DNA from: CAVQFO01 sp963711725
Lineage (GTDB): Bacteria > Pseudomonadota > Gammaproteobacteria > Nitrococcales > Aquisalimonadaceae
Length of the DNA stretch: 64,000 nucleotides
Assembly (NCBI GenBank): GCA_963711725.1
Contig: CAVQFO010000025.1
Coordinates: 62,001 to 126,000, forward strand
Reading direction: 5' to 3'
The translations under genes were made by a program, and so were the position numbers. The notes beneath the pieces were generated by a model. That model had not been told where the DNA came from. It worked only from the letters and a program-made list of their open reading frames with translations, and did no database searches. Positions 35,319-43,840 of the stretch are shown piece after piece. Numbering within the stretch: the first letter of the stretch is position 1; every line of letters starts with the position of its first letter.

Positions 35319-35349
35319 CTTGCTCCGCTCGGTGCGGAAACAGTGGCGA

Positions 35350-35375
35350 TTCGCGGCGGCGAGCCCCGCTCCTAC
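35350..35375. repeat. REP-like unit
   Basis: TTCGCGGCGGCG to CCCCGCTCCTAC, the inverse orientation of the unit at 34876-34901, about 30 bases past the fleQ stop. Together they bracket the island. Confidence 0.75.
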
Positions 35376-35407
35376 GGATCGGGTTGGCGAAAAACACCGG
35401 GCGAGGC

Positions 35408-36841
35408 CTACTCCGCTCGCTGGATATCGTACTTTCTGAGTTTTTCCACGAGGGTGGTCCGACGAAGGTTGAGCAGTTTGGCGGCCTGGGCCACCACACC
35501 GTCCGCTTCGTCCAGGGCCCGTTCGATCAGGCTGATCTCCAGGTCGCTGAGCACCTGCTTGAGGTCAACGCCCTCCGCGGACCAGCCCACCGATGACCGC
35601 AGTGCCGAGCCATTGGTCGGTTCATGACCGTTGACCGGCTCTGCAAGCGGCTCTTCGTCCGCGCCATCGGCGGCAAGCGCCGAGTCGGCGTGATGGAACT
35701 TCTCGGGTAGATCCGCCACGTCCACTTCACCGTAGGGGCAGAGTATGGCGAGGCGTTCAATCAGATTGGAGAGCTCGCGTACGTTGCCCGGCCACGGGTA
35801 CTGGCCCAGGGCGGAAATGGCGCGAGGGGTCAGGCGCACGGAACCGCGCCCTTCATCTTCGATACGGCGGATCAGCTCTTCAACCAGCACCGCGATGTCC
35901 CCGGCCCGTTTGCGCAGCGGAGGCATCTCTATGGGGAACACATTCAGCCGGTAGAACAGATCTTCGCGAAACTCGTTGTCGCGAATACGCTGTTCCAGGT
36001 CACGGTGCGTCGCGGCAAGGATGCGCACATCCGCCTTGATGCTCTTGTTGCTTCCCACCCGCTCGAAGGTGCGCTCCTGCAGCACGCGCAGCAGCTTCAC
36101 CTGCATGTTGAGGCTCATGTCGCCTATTTCGTCCAGGAACAAGGTGCCCCCCTGAGCCAGCTCGAAGCGGCCCTGGCGGGCGCTGATGGCCCCGGTGAAG
36201 GCTCCCTTCTCATGGCCGAAGAGTTCGCTCTCCAACAGCTCCGCGGGGATGGCGCCGCAGTTCACGGGAACGAACGGCTTGCCCCGGCGTTCGGATTGGT
36301 GGTGGATGCTCCGGGCGACGACCTCCTTGCCAGTGCCCGACTCCCCCAGGATCAACACGCTTGCGTCCGTGCCGGCCACCTGTTCGATCAACTGCGCCAC
36401 GCGCTGCATGGAGCGGCTCTGCCCCACCAACCGGGGCGCCGGCGCGCCGCGGCGCCCGCCACGATCCCGCTTCTTTGCATTCTGGGTGAGCGCCTGCCGC
36501 AGCGCGCCCTCGAACTGGCCTTGGCGCAACGGCAGATCGAGTACACCCATGACCGATGCCCCCAGGGAAGACGGATTGGTGCCATTGCCCTCCGGCGGGG
36601 CAACCAGGAACACGGGGATCTGGGCGTCGTTTTCGTTGAGGATGCGCAGCGCTTCGTGCCAGCCTTTCTCCTCGGGCCCGCCGGCCAGCAGCGCTGTGGC
36701 GAACGAGTCGTCGCCGTTGAGCAGGTCATCCAGAGATTCGGCCGTGGCCGCGCGGCAAACCTTGTGTTCGAGAAAGCCCAGCACGGCTTCGATGGATCCA
36801 GCGCGTCCCTCGTCCGGATCGAAGAGCAAGACATTGACCAC
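35408..36841 (-). CDS. fleQ: FleQ, master sigma54-dependent flagellar regulator
   Basis: Protein of 477 residues from GTG 36841, with AAGGAGA upstream. The N-terminal receiver-like domain (1-125) lacks the acidic pair and acceptor, as FleQ does (VNVLLFDPDEGRAGS). The AAA+ domain (about 138-375) has ILGESGTGKEVVARS, GHEKGAFTGA and LFLDEIGDM. The C-terminal Fis-type HTH is AAKLLNLRRTTLVEKLRKYD. In Pseudomonas FleQ binds cyclic di-GMP near the start of the AAA+ domain; here that stretch reads APRLVGQS, so binding is plausible but unproven. It is inhibited by FlhG in that system. An acidic insert (about 385-415) lies before the HTH. Confidence 0.92.
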   Translation of the reverse strand: MVNVLLFDPDEGRAGSIEAVLGFLEHKVCRAATAESLDDLLNGDDSFATALLAGGPEEKGWHEALRILNENDAQIPVFLVAPPEGNGTNPSSLGASVMGVLDLPLRQGQFEGALRQALTQNAKKRDRGGRRGAPAPRLVGQSRSMQRVAQLIEQVAGTDASVLILGESGTGKEVVARSIHHQSERRGKPFVPVNCGAIPAELLESELFGHEKGAFTGAISARQGRFELAQGGTLFLDEIGDMSLNMQVKLLRVLQERTFERVGSNKSIKADVRILAATHRDLEQRIRDNEFREDLFYRLNVFPIEMPPLRKRAGDIAVLVEELIRRIEDEGRGSVRLTPRAISALGQYPWPGNVRELSNLIERLAILCPYGEVDVADLPEKFHHADSALAADGADEEPLAEPVNGHEPTNGSALRSSVGWSAEGVDLKQVLSDLEISLIERALDEADGVVAQAAKLLNLRRTTLVEKLRKYDIQRAE

Positions 36842-36928
36842 TCGGGGGTCTCCTTCAGGAACTGACGAACGATTGATTGTTATGTTTCGTCGGCTTCCTG
36901 CCGGCGCATGAGGTCCGTCAATAATCCG

Positions 36929-36957
36929 ACGTTAATTTTGGTGTCGCCGATTGTCAA
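36929..36957 (-). promoter_or_regulatory. possible sigma70 promoter of fleQ
   Basis: On the minus strand TTGACA (36957-36952) is followed after 17 bases by TAACGT (36934-36929). It is about 90 bases before the GTG. A housekeeping promoter is expected for a master regulator. The -10 is weak. Confidence 0.4.
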
Positions 36958-37042
36958 CAACTTGACGGAATAAGGTGAGCCGATTTGTGACACTGTTGGC
37001 CGAATGGGAGGCCAGGGCGCACGGGGAAGAAAGCACAGCGTG

Positions 37043-37588
37043 TTATCGGGGAGATTGGCGGCGCTGAGCGATCTGGCGGCGGTGGTTGCGGAAGATCCAC
37101 TTCTCCAGAAGCTCCGTCACGGCCTCGACGGGCTCCTCGAAGCGAGCGACCACACGGACCCCACCATTGTTCTCCGTATGGACGCTCTCGATACGCCCGG
37201 AAAGCCTCAGGGGGCGAGGAAAGACACTGTAGGGGTAGAGTTCAAGCAGGACTGCGTTGCCGGCGGCGGGTGGAGTCCCCCGTTCGGTCCAGGCGATCTC
37301 CCGGGTACCCAGCGAAAGCCGCCGCGATTCCGGCAGATCCAGCTCCTTGCGCATGAGATGCCCCAGCAGATCCAGAATCAACTTCAGTTTCTGGTCGATC
37401 ATTTCCAGGGCCCCAAGATCAGCCCCACCGTGTTCGGGGCCGAATTCGGCCACTCCCGAATCCATGGCGAGACAGGCCCGCAAAATGTCCTCGTTGTGGG
37501 CGTCCGCATTCTCGAGTTCGGCCAGTGCCAGGTCGGCAAGGGGCCGCCAGCTAAAGGGGAAATCGGCCTCGTAGAGCGAGGATTCCAT
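37043..37588 (-). CDS. atypical PilZ (tPilZ-like) protein next to fleQ
   Basis: Protein of 181 residues. The N-terminal part has an FPFSWRPLADL start and Asp/Glu-rich helices. A helical heptad stretch (MIDQKLKLILDLLGHLM, about 63-80) precedes a beta-rich domain (about 88-160; RRLSLGTREIAW, GNAVLLELYPYSVFPRPLRLSGRI). This helix-plus-beta layout resembles the atypical tetrameric PilZ family known from Xanthomonas. The canonical RxxxR and DxSxxG cyclic di-GMP motifs are not evident, so ligand binding is doubtful. It follows fliT after 19 bases, in the fliDST-to-fleQ interval, suggesting a post-translational flagellar control role. Confidence 0.6.
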   Translation of the reverse strand: MESSLYEADFPFSWRPLADLALAELENADAHNEDILRACLAMDSGVAEFGPEHGGADLGALEMIDQKLKLILDLLGHLMRKELDLPESRRLSLGTREIAWTERGTPPAAGNAVLLELYPYSVFPRPLRLSGRIESVHTENNGGVRVVARFEEPVEAVTELLEKWIFRNHRRQIAQRRQSPR

Positions 37589-37607
37589 AGCATGCCCTCC
37601 TGGGCTG

Positions 37608-37928
37608 CTAACGGGAAAAACGGCGGTAGGCGTCCAGGGCCTTTTGCCCGACCCGGCTATCCTGCAGGGCCTGGGCCGCTTCTTCCTTTTTCTGCTCGAT
37701 CAGCATGAGCAGATCCTGATCGATATCCAGTACGCGACGCACACAATCCGCCACGGTCGCCGCCGCCTCGCGCGGCACGGGTGTGGCGAAAAGATCTTTC
37801 GCCACCTCCTGGCGCTCGGCTTCACGCTGGGCCAGCACAGGCCAATCCCCGGCGGTTGCGAGCCCCTTCATGTCTTCTGTGAGGTTAAGCAGCTTCCTTG
37901 CCAGCGCCTCACGATCGGCGGCCGTCAT
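37608..37928 (-). CDS. fliT: FliT-like flagellar export chaperone
   Basis: Protein of 106 residues, all helical. It has FliT-like features: LLNLTEDMKGLATAGDWPVLAQREAERQEV, then VLDIDQDLLMLIEQKKEEAAQAL. It would chaperone FliD. It follows fliS after 15 bases, the standard fliD-fliS-fliT order. Sequence similarity is modest, so the name rests on length, fold pattern and position. Confidence 0.75.
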   Translation of the reverse strand: MTAADREALARKLLNLTEDMKGLATAGDWPVLAQREAERQEVAKDLFATPVPREAAATVADCVRRVLDIDQDLLMLIEQKKEEAAQALQDSRVGQKALDAYRRFSR

Positions 37929-37943
37929 TTAATTTTTCCATAT

Positions 37944-38393
37944 TCAGCCCGTGGCGTTCACACCGAGCTGCGACTCCTGCGACGCCTCGGAACCCTCGGA
38001 ACGCAGTTCCGGGCCGATAGCGTCCCAGGCGCCCTTGACCTCCCCAATCAACGAAGCCGCCTCTTCCAGACCGGCGGGATCGTTATAGGCGTTGGCTTCG
38101 AGCAGCCGGCGTTGAACGTATTCGTACAACCCTTCCAGATTCTCGGCCAACTCGCCGCCTTTTTCCATGTCCAGACTGCCCAACAAGCCGTCGATGATGG
38201 CGATACCCTTGGTGATCTCATTCGCCTTGCGGGCAATATCGCCGGCGGCAAGCGCGCCCTTGGCCGCGGCGATGCGCATGAGAGCGCCTTCCATCAACAT
38301 CTGGATCAAACGATGCGGGTCGGCATAGGCCGCGCCATAGGCACCGACGCTCTGATATTCGCTGGCCGCGCTGCTACCCCTTCCGTAACTCAT
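37944..38393 (-). CDS. fliS: FliS, flagellin export chaperone
   Basis: Protein of 149 residues. It has the FliS signature (YGAAYADPHRLIQMLMEGALMRIAAAKGAL) and the helical bundle through about residue 125, ending in a short Ser/Glu-rich tail. It binds the C-terminus of flagellin and prevents premature polymerisation. It is 32 bases downstream of fliD. Confidence 0.95.
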   Translation of the reverse strand: MSYGRGSSAASEYQSVGAYGAAYADPHRLIQMLMEGALMRIAAAKGALAAGDIARKANEITKGIAIIDGLLGSLDMEKGGELAENLEGLYEYVQRRLLEANAYNDPAGLEEAASLIGEVKGAWDAIGPELRSEGSEASQESQLGVNATG

Positions 38394-38425
38394 AATCGAT
38401 GCTCCCGCTGTTCTCGGTGTGCGTG

Positions 38426-40495
38426 TTAGTTCTTGCCGCTGTTTGAACTGCTGTAGGGCAGATTCGCCAACTGCGCCGTAAGATAGCTGCCTGTGGACTG
38501 CATCTGACTCACGATTTGATCCATGTTCGAAAATTCGGAGATCAACCGGGCCTGCATCTGATCCAGCCGATTGGAGAGCTGTTTGCGGTTATCATTTATT
38601 CCGGCGATCCGATCCTTTAAGCCATTCACCTTGTCCGCCAGCAGCCCGTTTCCGCCCAGGTAGCTGTTGAACAAAGAGCTCAGTGAGCTTCCCGTTCCGC
38701 GCGAGAAGGACACCGAGCCATAGCTCCCCGCGGAATCGGCGGTAATCTGGAGCTGCAAGCCGCGTGCGTCACCGCTGCTGGAGGTCAACACCTGCCCGAT
38801 GCCGGTTGCAGGCTGCCCTCCGATGGTCCCGGCCACGTCCTGCCCGGCAGTTCCCGATCCCGAGGAAATACCGAGCGTGGAGCTCACGCCGCTTTCGACG
38901 CTGGAAAACTGCACTTTGGAAGCGCTGCCGTAGGTGGCTGATCGTACTACCAGACGATTGTTGCTCTGGTCGTACTCAACCAGGGCACTCACGCCCCGAT
39001 TCTGGAGTTTGCTGTCACCATTGATACGCGATTGGATTTCGGCCGCCAGTTCCTGGCCGGATGTGTAATCCGCGTGGGTCAGCTGAATCTGCCCGGAGGC
39101 GAAACCATCCAGCAGGACCTGAAAAGTGTCGTTGCTGGAATCCACGGTGAACGGGTTGGCACCGTCGATTGTGGCGGGCAGCACCCCGGCGCCGTCGTAC
39201 TCACCGCGCGTCGCGGGCTGCGTGACGTTGACGCCATAGCTGCCCGGCTTGGTGCTGCTGAAACTTCCCAGATACGTAACCTGCGAGTTTTCGGTCGTTC
39301 CGGCGGCGGCGAAGAGCTGGCCGACGGCCTTGAAATTCGTATCGAGGGCGTCGCTCAGCTTCTTGGAATCCAGGCTCAGCGTACCGTCCTTCTGCGTGGT
39401 CAAGCCGATGTCCACGAAAGAGCGAACGCTGCCGCTCATTCCGGGCACCGTAGAGCTGATCACCTGCCGCAGGCGGGTCTCCAGTTGCCGGGCGACGGGG
39501 TCGCCCAGCAGCATGCCGCCCTGCTTCGTATCCGAGTTGTAGGAGGTCAGACTGGAAAGCGTGGTCACGAGGTCGTTGTAGGATTTGACAAAACCCTGCA
39601 CCAACGATTTGGCGTTGGACTTGTCAGCGTCCACGCTCAACGTGACCGGCCCCCCGGTCGACTTGAGATTGATGCTAGCCCCGGGCACCGCACCGACAAC
39701 GGTGTTGCTGGCGCTGGAAACCGGTAGCCCGTTCAGCGTGATCTGGGCGTCCTGGGCGGCCACGGTCTGGTCAAGATTGGTCGCGGAGGGATCAAACGCC
39801 AGTGCCGAAAGGCCGGAGGTGTCGCTGTTGTTGCCGTCGTCGTCGGCCACCGAGACCTGCAGGCTGTTCTCGGCGCCGGTCTTGTTGGAAGACAGCACCA
39901 GCCGATAACCGCTACCGTCATTGACCAATGACGCGTGAACAGCCCCTCCCGCCCCGTTGATCGCATCCCGCACACCCTCAAGGCTGTTGTGCTGGGCATC
40001 GATCTGCACGGTCAAGGTGGAGGAATCGGCGTTGGGCGAGAAACTGTTGTAGGTGTCCGTCCCGGAATTGTAGTCGGTGGTCCCAAAACGGATGGTGAGA
40101 GTGCCGGTTCCCACCGGCGAGCTCACGTCGCTGTAGGCCTGGGAAGCCAGGCTTTGAGCCTGGGCAAGCTGGGAGACGTTGATGTCATAAGTCCCGGAGG
40201 AAGCCGTGCTGACTGCGGAGCCGGTCAACACGGCCTCGTCCGAGGAGGTGGCGGTCTTGCGGTTGAAATCGCTGAACAGATCCATCCCGCTGACCGTGTT
40301 CTGAAACGAGGTCAGAGCGCTCTTCAAATTCCCGTAAGCGGAAATCTTGGCTTGGTAGCCGGCTTCCTGTGCATCGAATTTCTTGGTTTTCGGGTCTCTC
40401 TCAGCACTGACGAGCTGGTCCACCAGGCTCTTTACATCGAGCCCTGAACCAACCCCCAGAGACTGAATCGTCCCGAAACCGCTTGTGGAAGCCAT
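38426..40495 (-). CDS. fliD: FliD, filament cap protein
   Basis: Protein of 689 residues, longer than the common 450-550. The N-terminal D0 region (GTIQSLGVGSGLDVKSLVDQLV) and the C-terminal coiled coil (NGLKDRIAGINDNRKQLSNRLDQMQARL) are conserved. The extra length lies in Ser/Thr/Gly/Asp-rich exposed domains, including a flagellin-hook-IN-type segment (about 430-520). It forms the cap that guides flagellin assembly. It has its own sigma54 promoter. Confidence 0.95.
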   Translation of the reverse strand: MASTSGFGTIQSLGVGSGLDVKSLVDQLVSAERDPKTKKFDAQEAGYQAKISAYGNLKSALTSFQNTVSGMDLFSDFNRKTATSSDEAVLTGSAVSTASSGTYDINVSQLAQAQSLASQAYSDVSSPVGTGTLTIRFGTTDYNSGTDTYNSFSPNADSSTLTVQIDAQHNSLEGVRDAINGAGGAVHASLVNDGSGYRLVLSSNKTGAENSLQVSVADDDGNNSDTSGLSALAFDPSATNLDQTVAAQDAQITLNGLPVSSASNTVVGAVPGASINLKSTGGPVTLSVDADKSNAKSLVQGFVKSYNDLVTTLSSLTSYNSDTKQGGMLLGDPVARQLETRLRQVISSTVPGMSGSVRSFVDIGLTTQKDGTLSLDSKKLSDALDTNFKAVGQLFAAAGTTENSQVTYLGSFSSTKPGSYGVNVTQPATRGEYDGAGVLPATIDGANPFTVDSSNDTFQVLLDGFASGQIQLTHADYTSGQELAAEIQSRINGDSKLQNRGVSALVEYDQSNNRLVVRSATYGSASKVQFSSVESGVSSTLGISSGSGTAGQDVAGTIGGQPATGIGQVLTSSSGDARGLQLQITADSAGSYGSVSFSRGTGSSLSSLFNSYLGGNGLLADKVNGLKDRIAGINDNRKQLSNRLDQMQARLISEFSNMDQIVSQMQSTGSYLTAQLANLPYSSSNSGKN

Positions 40496-40544
40496 GACCG
40501 TCCTCTCTTTCCGTCTGCGGAGAATTTACCTACATGAGGACAAA

Positions 40545-40559
40545 GCAAGACCTGTACCA
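40545..40559 (-). promoter_or_regulatory. sigma54 promoter of fliD
   Basis: On the minus strand the site reads TGGTACAGGTCTTGC, one mismatch (TGGTAC) from the -24 consensus, with correct N5 spacing to TTGC. It lies 50 bases before the fliD ATG and just after the flaG stop. Confidence 0.75.
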
Positions 40560-40560
40560 A

Positions 40561-40926
40561 TCACGCCTCGGCGCGAAAGAGAACTCCTCTCGCCTGATCG
40601 AGCTGTTGCGCCATTTGTATAAGTTCCTCAGGCGGAAACTGCCGGATCACCTCTTTGGTTTTGGCATCGATGACCCTGATAACGGTACGTCCCGTATCCT
40701 GGTCCACCGAAAACTCGATGTTCCGCTTCACTTCCTGGACCGCACCACTGACGGCCTTGAAGGCTTGGGCGATTTGATCCTGGGTGGGAGCCGAACCCCC
40801 GGCATTGGGTGGCAAGGTGTTGCCGCTCTGGGCAACGGACTGCCCCCCGGCGGACGAACCCTGCCCCTGGGTCGGGGCGAGATTGCGGGAAAGATCAGCC
40901 ACGACGTTGTTGATTTGACTGGCCAT
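40561..40926 (-). CDS. flaG: FlaG family protein
   Basis: Protein of 121 residues. The Ser/Gly/Gln/Pro-rich N-terminal half is followed by the FlaG domain (about 60-120; VQEVKRNIEFSVDQDTGRTVIRVIDAKTKEVIRQFPPEELI). FlaG affects filament length and cap interplay in Pseudomonas and Vibrio. It is in the expected place between fliC and fliD. Confidence 0.92.
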   Translation of the reverse strand: MASQINNVVADLSRNLAPTQGQGSSAGGQSVAQSGNTLPPNAGGSAPTQDQIAQAFKAVSGAVQEVKRNIEFSVDQDTGRTVIRVIDAKTKEVIRQFPPEELIQMAQQLDQARGVLFRAEA

Positions 40927-40958
40927 GATCTAATCCTCACTTCATTCCCAAGGTTAGC

Positions 40959-40989
40959 GCAAGGCCCGGGGACTCGCCCCGGACCTTGC
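40959..40989 (-). terminator. hairpin after fliC
   Basis: GCAAGGCCCGGGG (40959-40971) and CCCCGGACCTTGC (40977-40989) pair at 12 of 13 positions, with one G-T-type mismatch, around a 5-base loop, 11 bases past the flagellin stop. There is no T-run, so it may stabilise the mRNA or give partial termination before flaG. Confidence 0.65.
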
Positions 40990-40999
40990 CGTTACTCCC

Positions 41000-43552
41000 T
41001 TACCGAAGCAGGGCCAGCACGTTCTGCGTGGACGCGTTGGCCTGAGCCAGGATCGAGGTACCCGCCTGCTGCAGGATCTGGACCCGGGCCAGCTCCGCCG
41101 TTTCAGAGGCGAAGTCGGCGTCACGGATGCGCGACCGGGCAGCGGACAGGTTCTCCGACGTGGTGCTCAGGTTGGAGATGGTGGACTGGAAGCGGTTCTG
41201 CACCGCACCCAGATCGGCGCGGATACCGTCCACCTGGGCCAAAGCGCCGTCGACGATGTCCACCGCCTTGTTGGCGCCATCTACCGAAGAGATGTTGATG
41301 GACTGAACCGTCTGCTTGTCGGAGGCCTGCAACTGATCGGCCGATCCTGCGAACAATCCACCGTTGGCAGCCGCCACGTCAGAGCTGACGCTGAAGTAAC
41401 CGCCCGAGGACTTGAACTCCACGTTGCCGCCGACCACGGTGGAATCACCGTCGCTGGCACCGTTCTGATCGGACAAGCGGGTGGCGGTCCCCGTGCTGCC
41501 CGTCACGTTCACCGTCACCGGAGTGTTGCTGGTCGCGGCCGAACTGTTGAAGTCCTTGATCGAGATATCCTCGCCGTTGTCCTGCAACAAGGTCAGCGAC
41601 TTGCCGTCGTTGCTCAGGGTGGCGGTGATGCCCGTGGTCCCGGACTGATCGTTGATGGCGTTGACCAGGTTGCCCAGGTCACCGGTGGTCACGTTGGCGG
41701 AGATGTCCTGACCGTTCAGGTTGAAGGAGATCACACCGTCGGTGGACAAGTCGGACAGGGTCGCGGTGGTGCGAGCCGTGGCCTGCACGCCGGTTGCGCC
41801 GGCGATGTTGTTCACCACTTCGGCGATGTCCTTGGCGCTGGCATTCTCGGCAATGGCAACGGTCTTCGTAGCCGACGGGCCGGTGACGGTCAGGTTCTGC
41901 GCAGTCACGCGGTTGCCGCCGCTCACGTCCGTCGTGCCGGCATGGACCGTGGAGGCATCCACGCCCGCCGAAACACCGAACAGGTTGGTTCCCGAAGTCG
42001 CATCAGAGGTGATGGATGCCCCTTCGGCCAACTCGACATCCACACTCGACGTAGCGATCGCGGTGTCCGTCGTACCCTCGGTCAGGGTCTTGCCGCCGAA
42101 GACGGCCGTGGACGTGGCGGAGGTGGCGGCAAAGGCCGCCGCACCACTGGCGTCCGTGATGGTGGTGTCGTTGGAATTGTCCGTGCCGGTGTTGGCGGCC
42201 ACGGCGAACTGGGCGTCACCAACACCACCGCCCCCGGTATCTGCCGTCAGGCCGTCTACCGAGATCGCGGTGCCATCGGACTTCTGAAGGGTTACCGTGC
42301 CGTCGCCATTGTCGGTCACCGTATAGCTGGCGCCCAAGGCTGCGTCGGCTGCGGTCGCGAACGCCGAAGCGGTCGCCGTTGCGGTTGACGTATCCGTGGT
42401 GTAGCTGAAGTTGGTGCCGTCGATGGTGACCTGGTTGGTTTCACCGTTCGTGCCGCCGAACGCCGAGAAGTTGACGGACGAGTTATCCTGAACCGCAAAG
42501 TTCTGAACACCGATATTCACACCGGAGGCACTCGTCAACGTGATGGTGCCATCGCCGTTGTTGGTGGCCTTGATGTCGTCTGTGCCCACACCGGCACCGT
42601 TGCCGTTCGTGATCTGGGCCACAATCTCATCGGCAAGATTGTTACCGGACACGTGGGTGAAAGAAATGTTCTGACTGGCGCCGTTGGTCCCGTCGCCACT
42701 CAGAGTGAAGGACACCGTGTCACCGGCCTCAACATCCGCGGTGCTGCTAACGTCCAGAACTGCGGAGTTCGAATGGGCCGTAACGGAACTGACACCGGCG
42801 GTGGCATCCAGAGCGCCGGAGGCAGCGAGCTCGGCAGCCGACACACCATCGGTCACTCCGTAGGTAGCGGTGGAACCGCCGGCAGAGGTGACCGTAAGAG
42901 TCTGCGCAGCACGCGCCGCGGCACCCGCTGTCGCGGCATCGGTGCCCGCACCCACACCCGAGTTGATCACGGCGATGGGGCCACCCGTGGAGGTGGACGC
43001 GGTGATACCCGCCACATCGTTGTTGGTGGACAGCTTGTTGATACCCAGGTCCTTCGCCGTGGCGCTGTTCACGGACACGGAGATGGTCTGGTTGGCGTCG
43101 GCGCCGACCTGGAAGCTCTGGGAGGTGAAGGAACCGTCCAGCAGCTTCAGGCCGTTGAAGGTGGTGGTGCTGGAAATACGATCCAGCTCGGACTTCAGCT
43201 GGTTGACTTCCGACTGAAGGCTCTGCCGGTCGCCGGCGGAGTTGGTGGAGTTGGCCGACTGGATGGCCAGCTCGCGGATACGCTGCAGGATGTTACCGGA
43301 TTCCTGAAGCGCGCCTTCCGCGGTCTGCGAAAGGGAGATGCCGTCGTTGGCGTTCCGCTGGGCCTGGTTCAGACCGTTGATCTGAGCCGTGAACCGGTTG
43401 GAAATGGCCAGGCCGGCGGCGTCGTCCTTCGCGCTGTTGATACGAAGACCGGAAGCCAGACGCTCCATGGCGGTTTTCATGGAGTTCTGGGTCCGATCCA
43501 GATGCCGCTGAGCATTCAGCGATGCGATATTGGTATTGATTACCTGAGGCAT
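41000..43552 (-). CDS. fliC: flagellin, unusually large
   Basis: Protein of 850 residues, against 280-500 for most flagellins. The N-terminal D0/D1 (MPQVINTNIASLNAQRHLDR; NSAKDDAAGLAISNRF) and C-terminal D1/D0 (LSAARSRIRDADFASETAELA; QANASTQNVLALLR) are canonical. Between about residues 175 and 740 lies a surface region very rich in Thr, Ser, Ala, Gly and Asp, with several flagellin-IN-like repeats (GNRVTAQNLTVTG; DNGDGTVTLQKSDG; NNGDGTITLTSA). No Cys is visible. The acidic, Thr-rich exposed domain could be glycosylated or suited to salt; this is inference. It is transcribed from a sigma28 promoter. Confidence 0.96.
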   Translation of the reverse strand: MPQVINTNIASLNAQRHLDRTQNSMKTAMERLASGLRINSAKDDAAGLAISNRFTAQINGLNQAQRNANDGISLSQTAEGALQESGNILQRIRELAIQSANSTNSAGDRQSLQSEVNQLKSELDRISSTTTFNGLKLLDGSFTSQSFQVGADANQTISVSVNSATAKDLGINKLSTNNDVAGITASTSTGGPIAVINSGVGAGTDAATAGAAARAAQTLTVTSAGGSTATYGVTDGVSAAELAASGALDATAGVSSVTAHSNSAVLDVSSTADVEAGDTVSFTLSGDGTNGASQNISFTHVSGNNLADEIVAQITNGNGAGVGTDDIKATNNGDGTITLTSASGVNIGVQNFAVQDNSSVNFSAFGGTNGETNQVTIDGTNFSYTTDTSTATATASAFATAADAALGASYTVTDNGDGTVTLQKSDGTAISVDGLTADTGGGGVGDAQFAVAANTGTDNSNDTTITDASGAAAFAATSATSTAVFGGKTLTEGTTDTAIATSSVDVELAEGASITSDATSGTNLFGVSAGVDASTVHAGTTDVSGGNRVTAQNLTVTGPSATKTVAIAENASAKDIAEVVNNIAGATGVQATARTTATLSDLSTDGVISFNLNGQDISANVTTGDLGNLVNAINDQSGTTGITATLSNDGKSLTLLQDNGEDISIKDFNSSAATSNTPVTVNVTGSTGTATRLSDQNGASDGDSTVVGGNVEFKSSGGYFSVSSDVAAANGGLFAGSADQLQASDKQTVQSINISSVDGANKAVDIVDGALAQVDGIRADLGAVQNRFQSTISNLSTTSENLSAARSRIRDADFASETAELARVQILQQAGTSILAQANASTQNVLALLR

Positions 43553-43633
43553 GATCTCTCTCCTCTAAACCTTGCGACGTTGTGATCGCTCAAACTGCCC
43601 AGCACACGCTGGATTTGATCGCAGTCACGGGAG

Positions 43634-43660
43634 TTAGCGGCATCGCCCGGATAAACTTTA
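43634..43660 (-). promoter_or_regulatory. sigma28 (FliA) promoter of fliC
   Basis: On the minus strand TAAAGTTT (43660-43653), 11 bases, then GCCGCTAA (43641-43634), one base from the GCCGATAA consensus. The -10 box is 82 bases before the flagellin ATG, giving a long leader of about 75 bases. Confidence 0.88.
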
Positions 43661-43768
43661 GATTCCCACTGGGGAATTCACGGTTTTGTGACGAATATCA
43701 CATTTTGCCGGGTGTTCGATGAGCGGTGGGTCGCTCGGGGACGGGCGGCGGATGGGGGGATCGGGATG

Positions 43769-43835
43769 TTCGCGGCGATGAACGTCGCTCCTACACCCTT
43801 TCATCGATTGCAGGAGCGGCGTTCATCGCCGCGAA
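43769..43835. repeat. inverted pair of REP-like units between fliC and flgL
   Basis: Unit 43769-43794 (TTCGCGGCGATGAACG to CGCTCCTAC) and its near-inverse 43810-43835 (GCAGGAGCGGCG to CGCCGCGAA) flank a 15-base spacer. The central bases differ from other copies (GATGAAC), with compensating changes in the partner, so the stem is kept. It lies 6 bases past the flgL stop. Confidence 0.85.
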
Positions 43836-43840
43836 CCGGG

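Larger units (their letters stand above)
34659..35407. other. intergenic repeat island between fleQ and fleR
   Basis: About 750 bases without a supportable gene. It holds the sigma54 promoter of the fleR-like gene at one end and, from 34876 onward, six repeat units of at least four families (listed separately). In Pseudomonas this interval would carry fleS. Confidence 0.8.
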
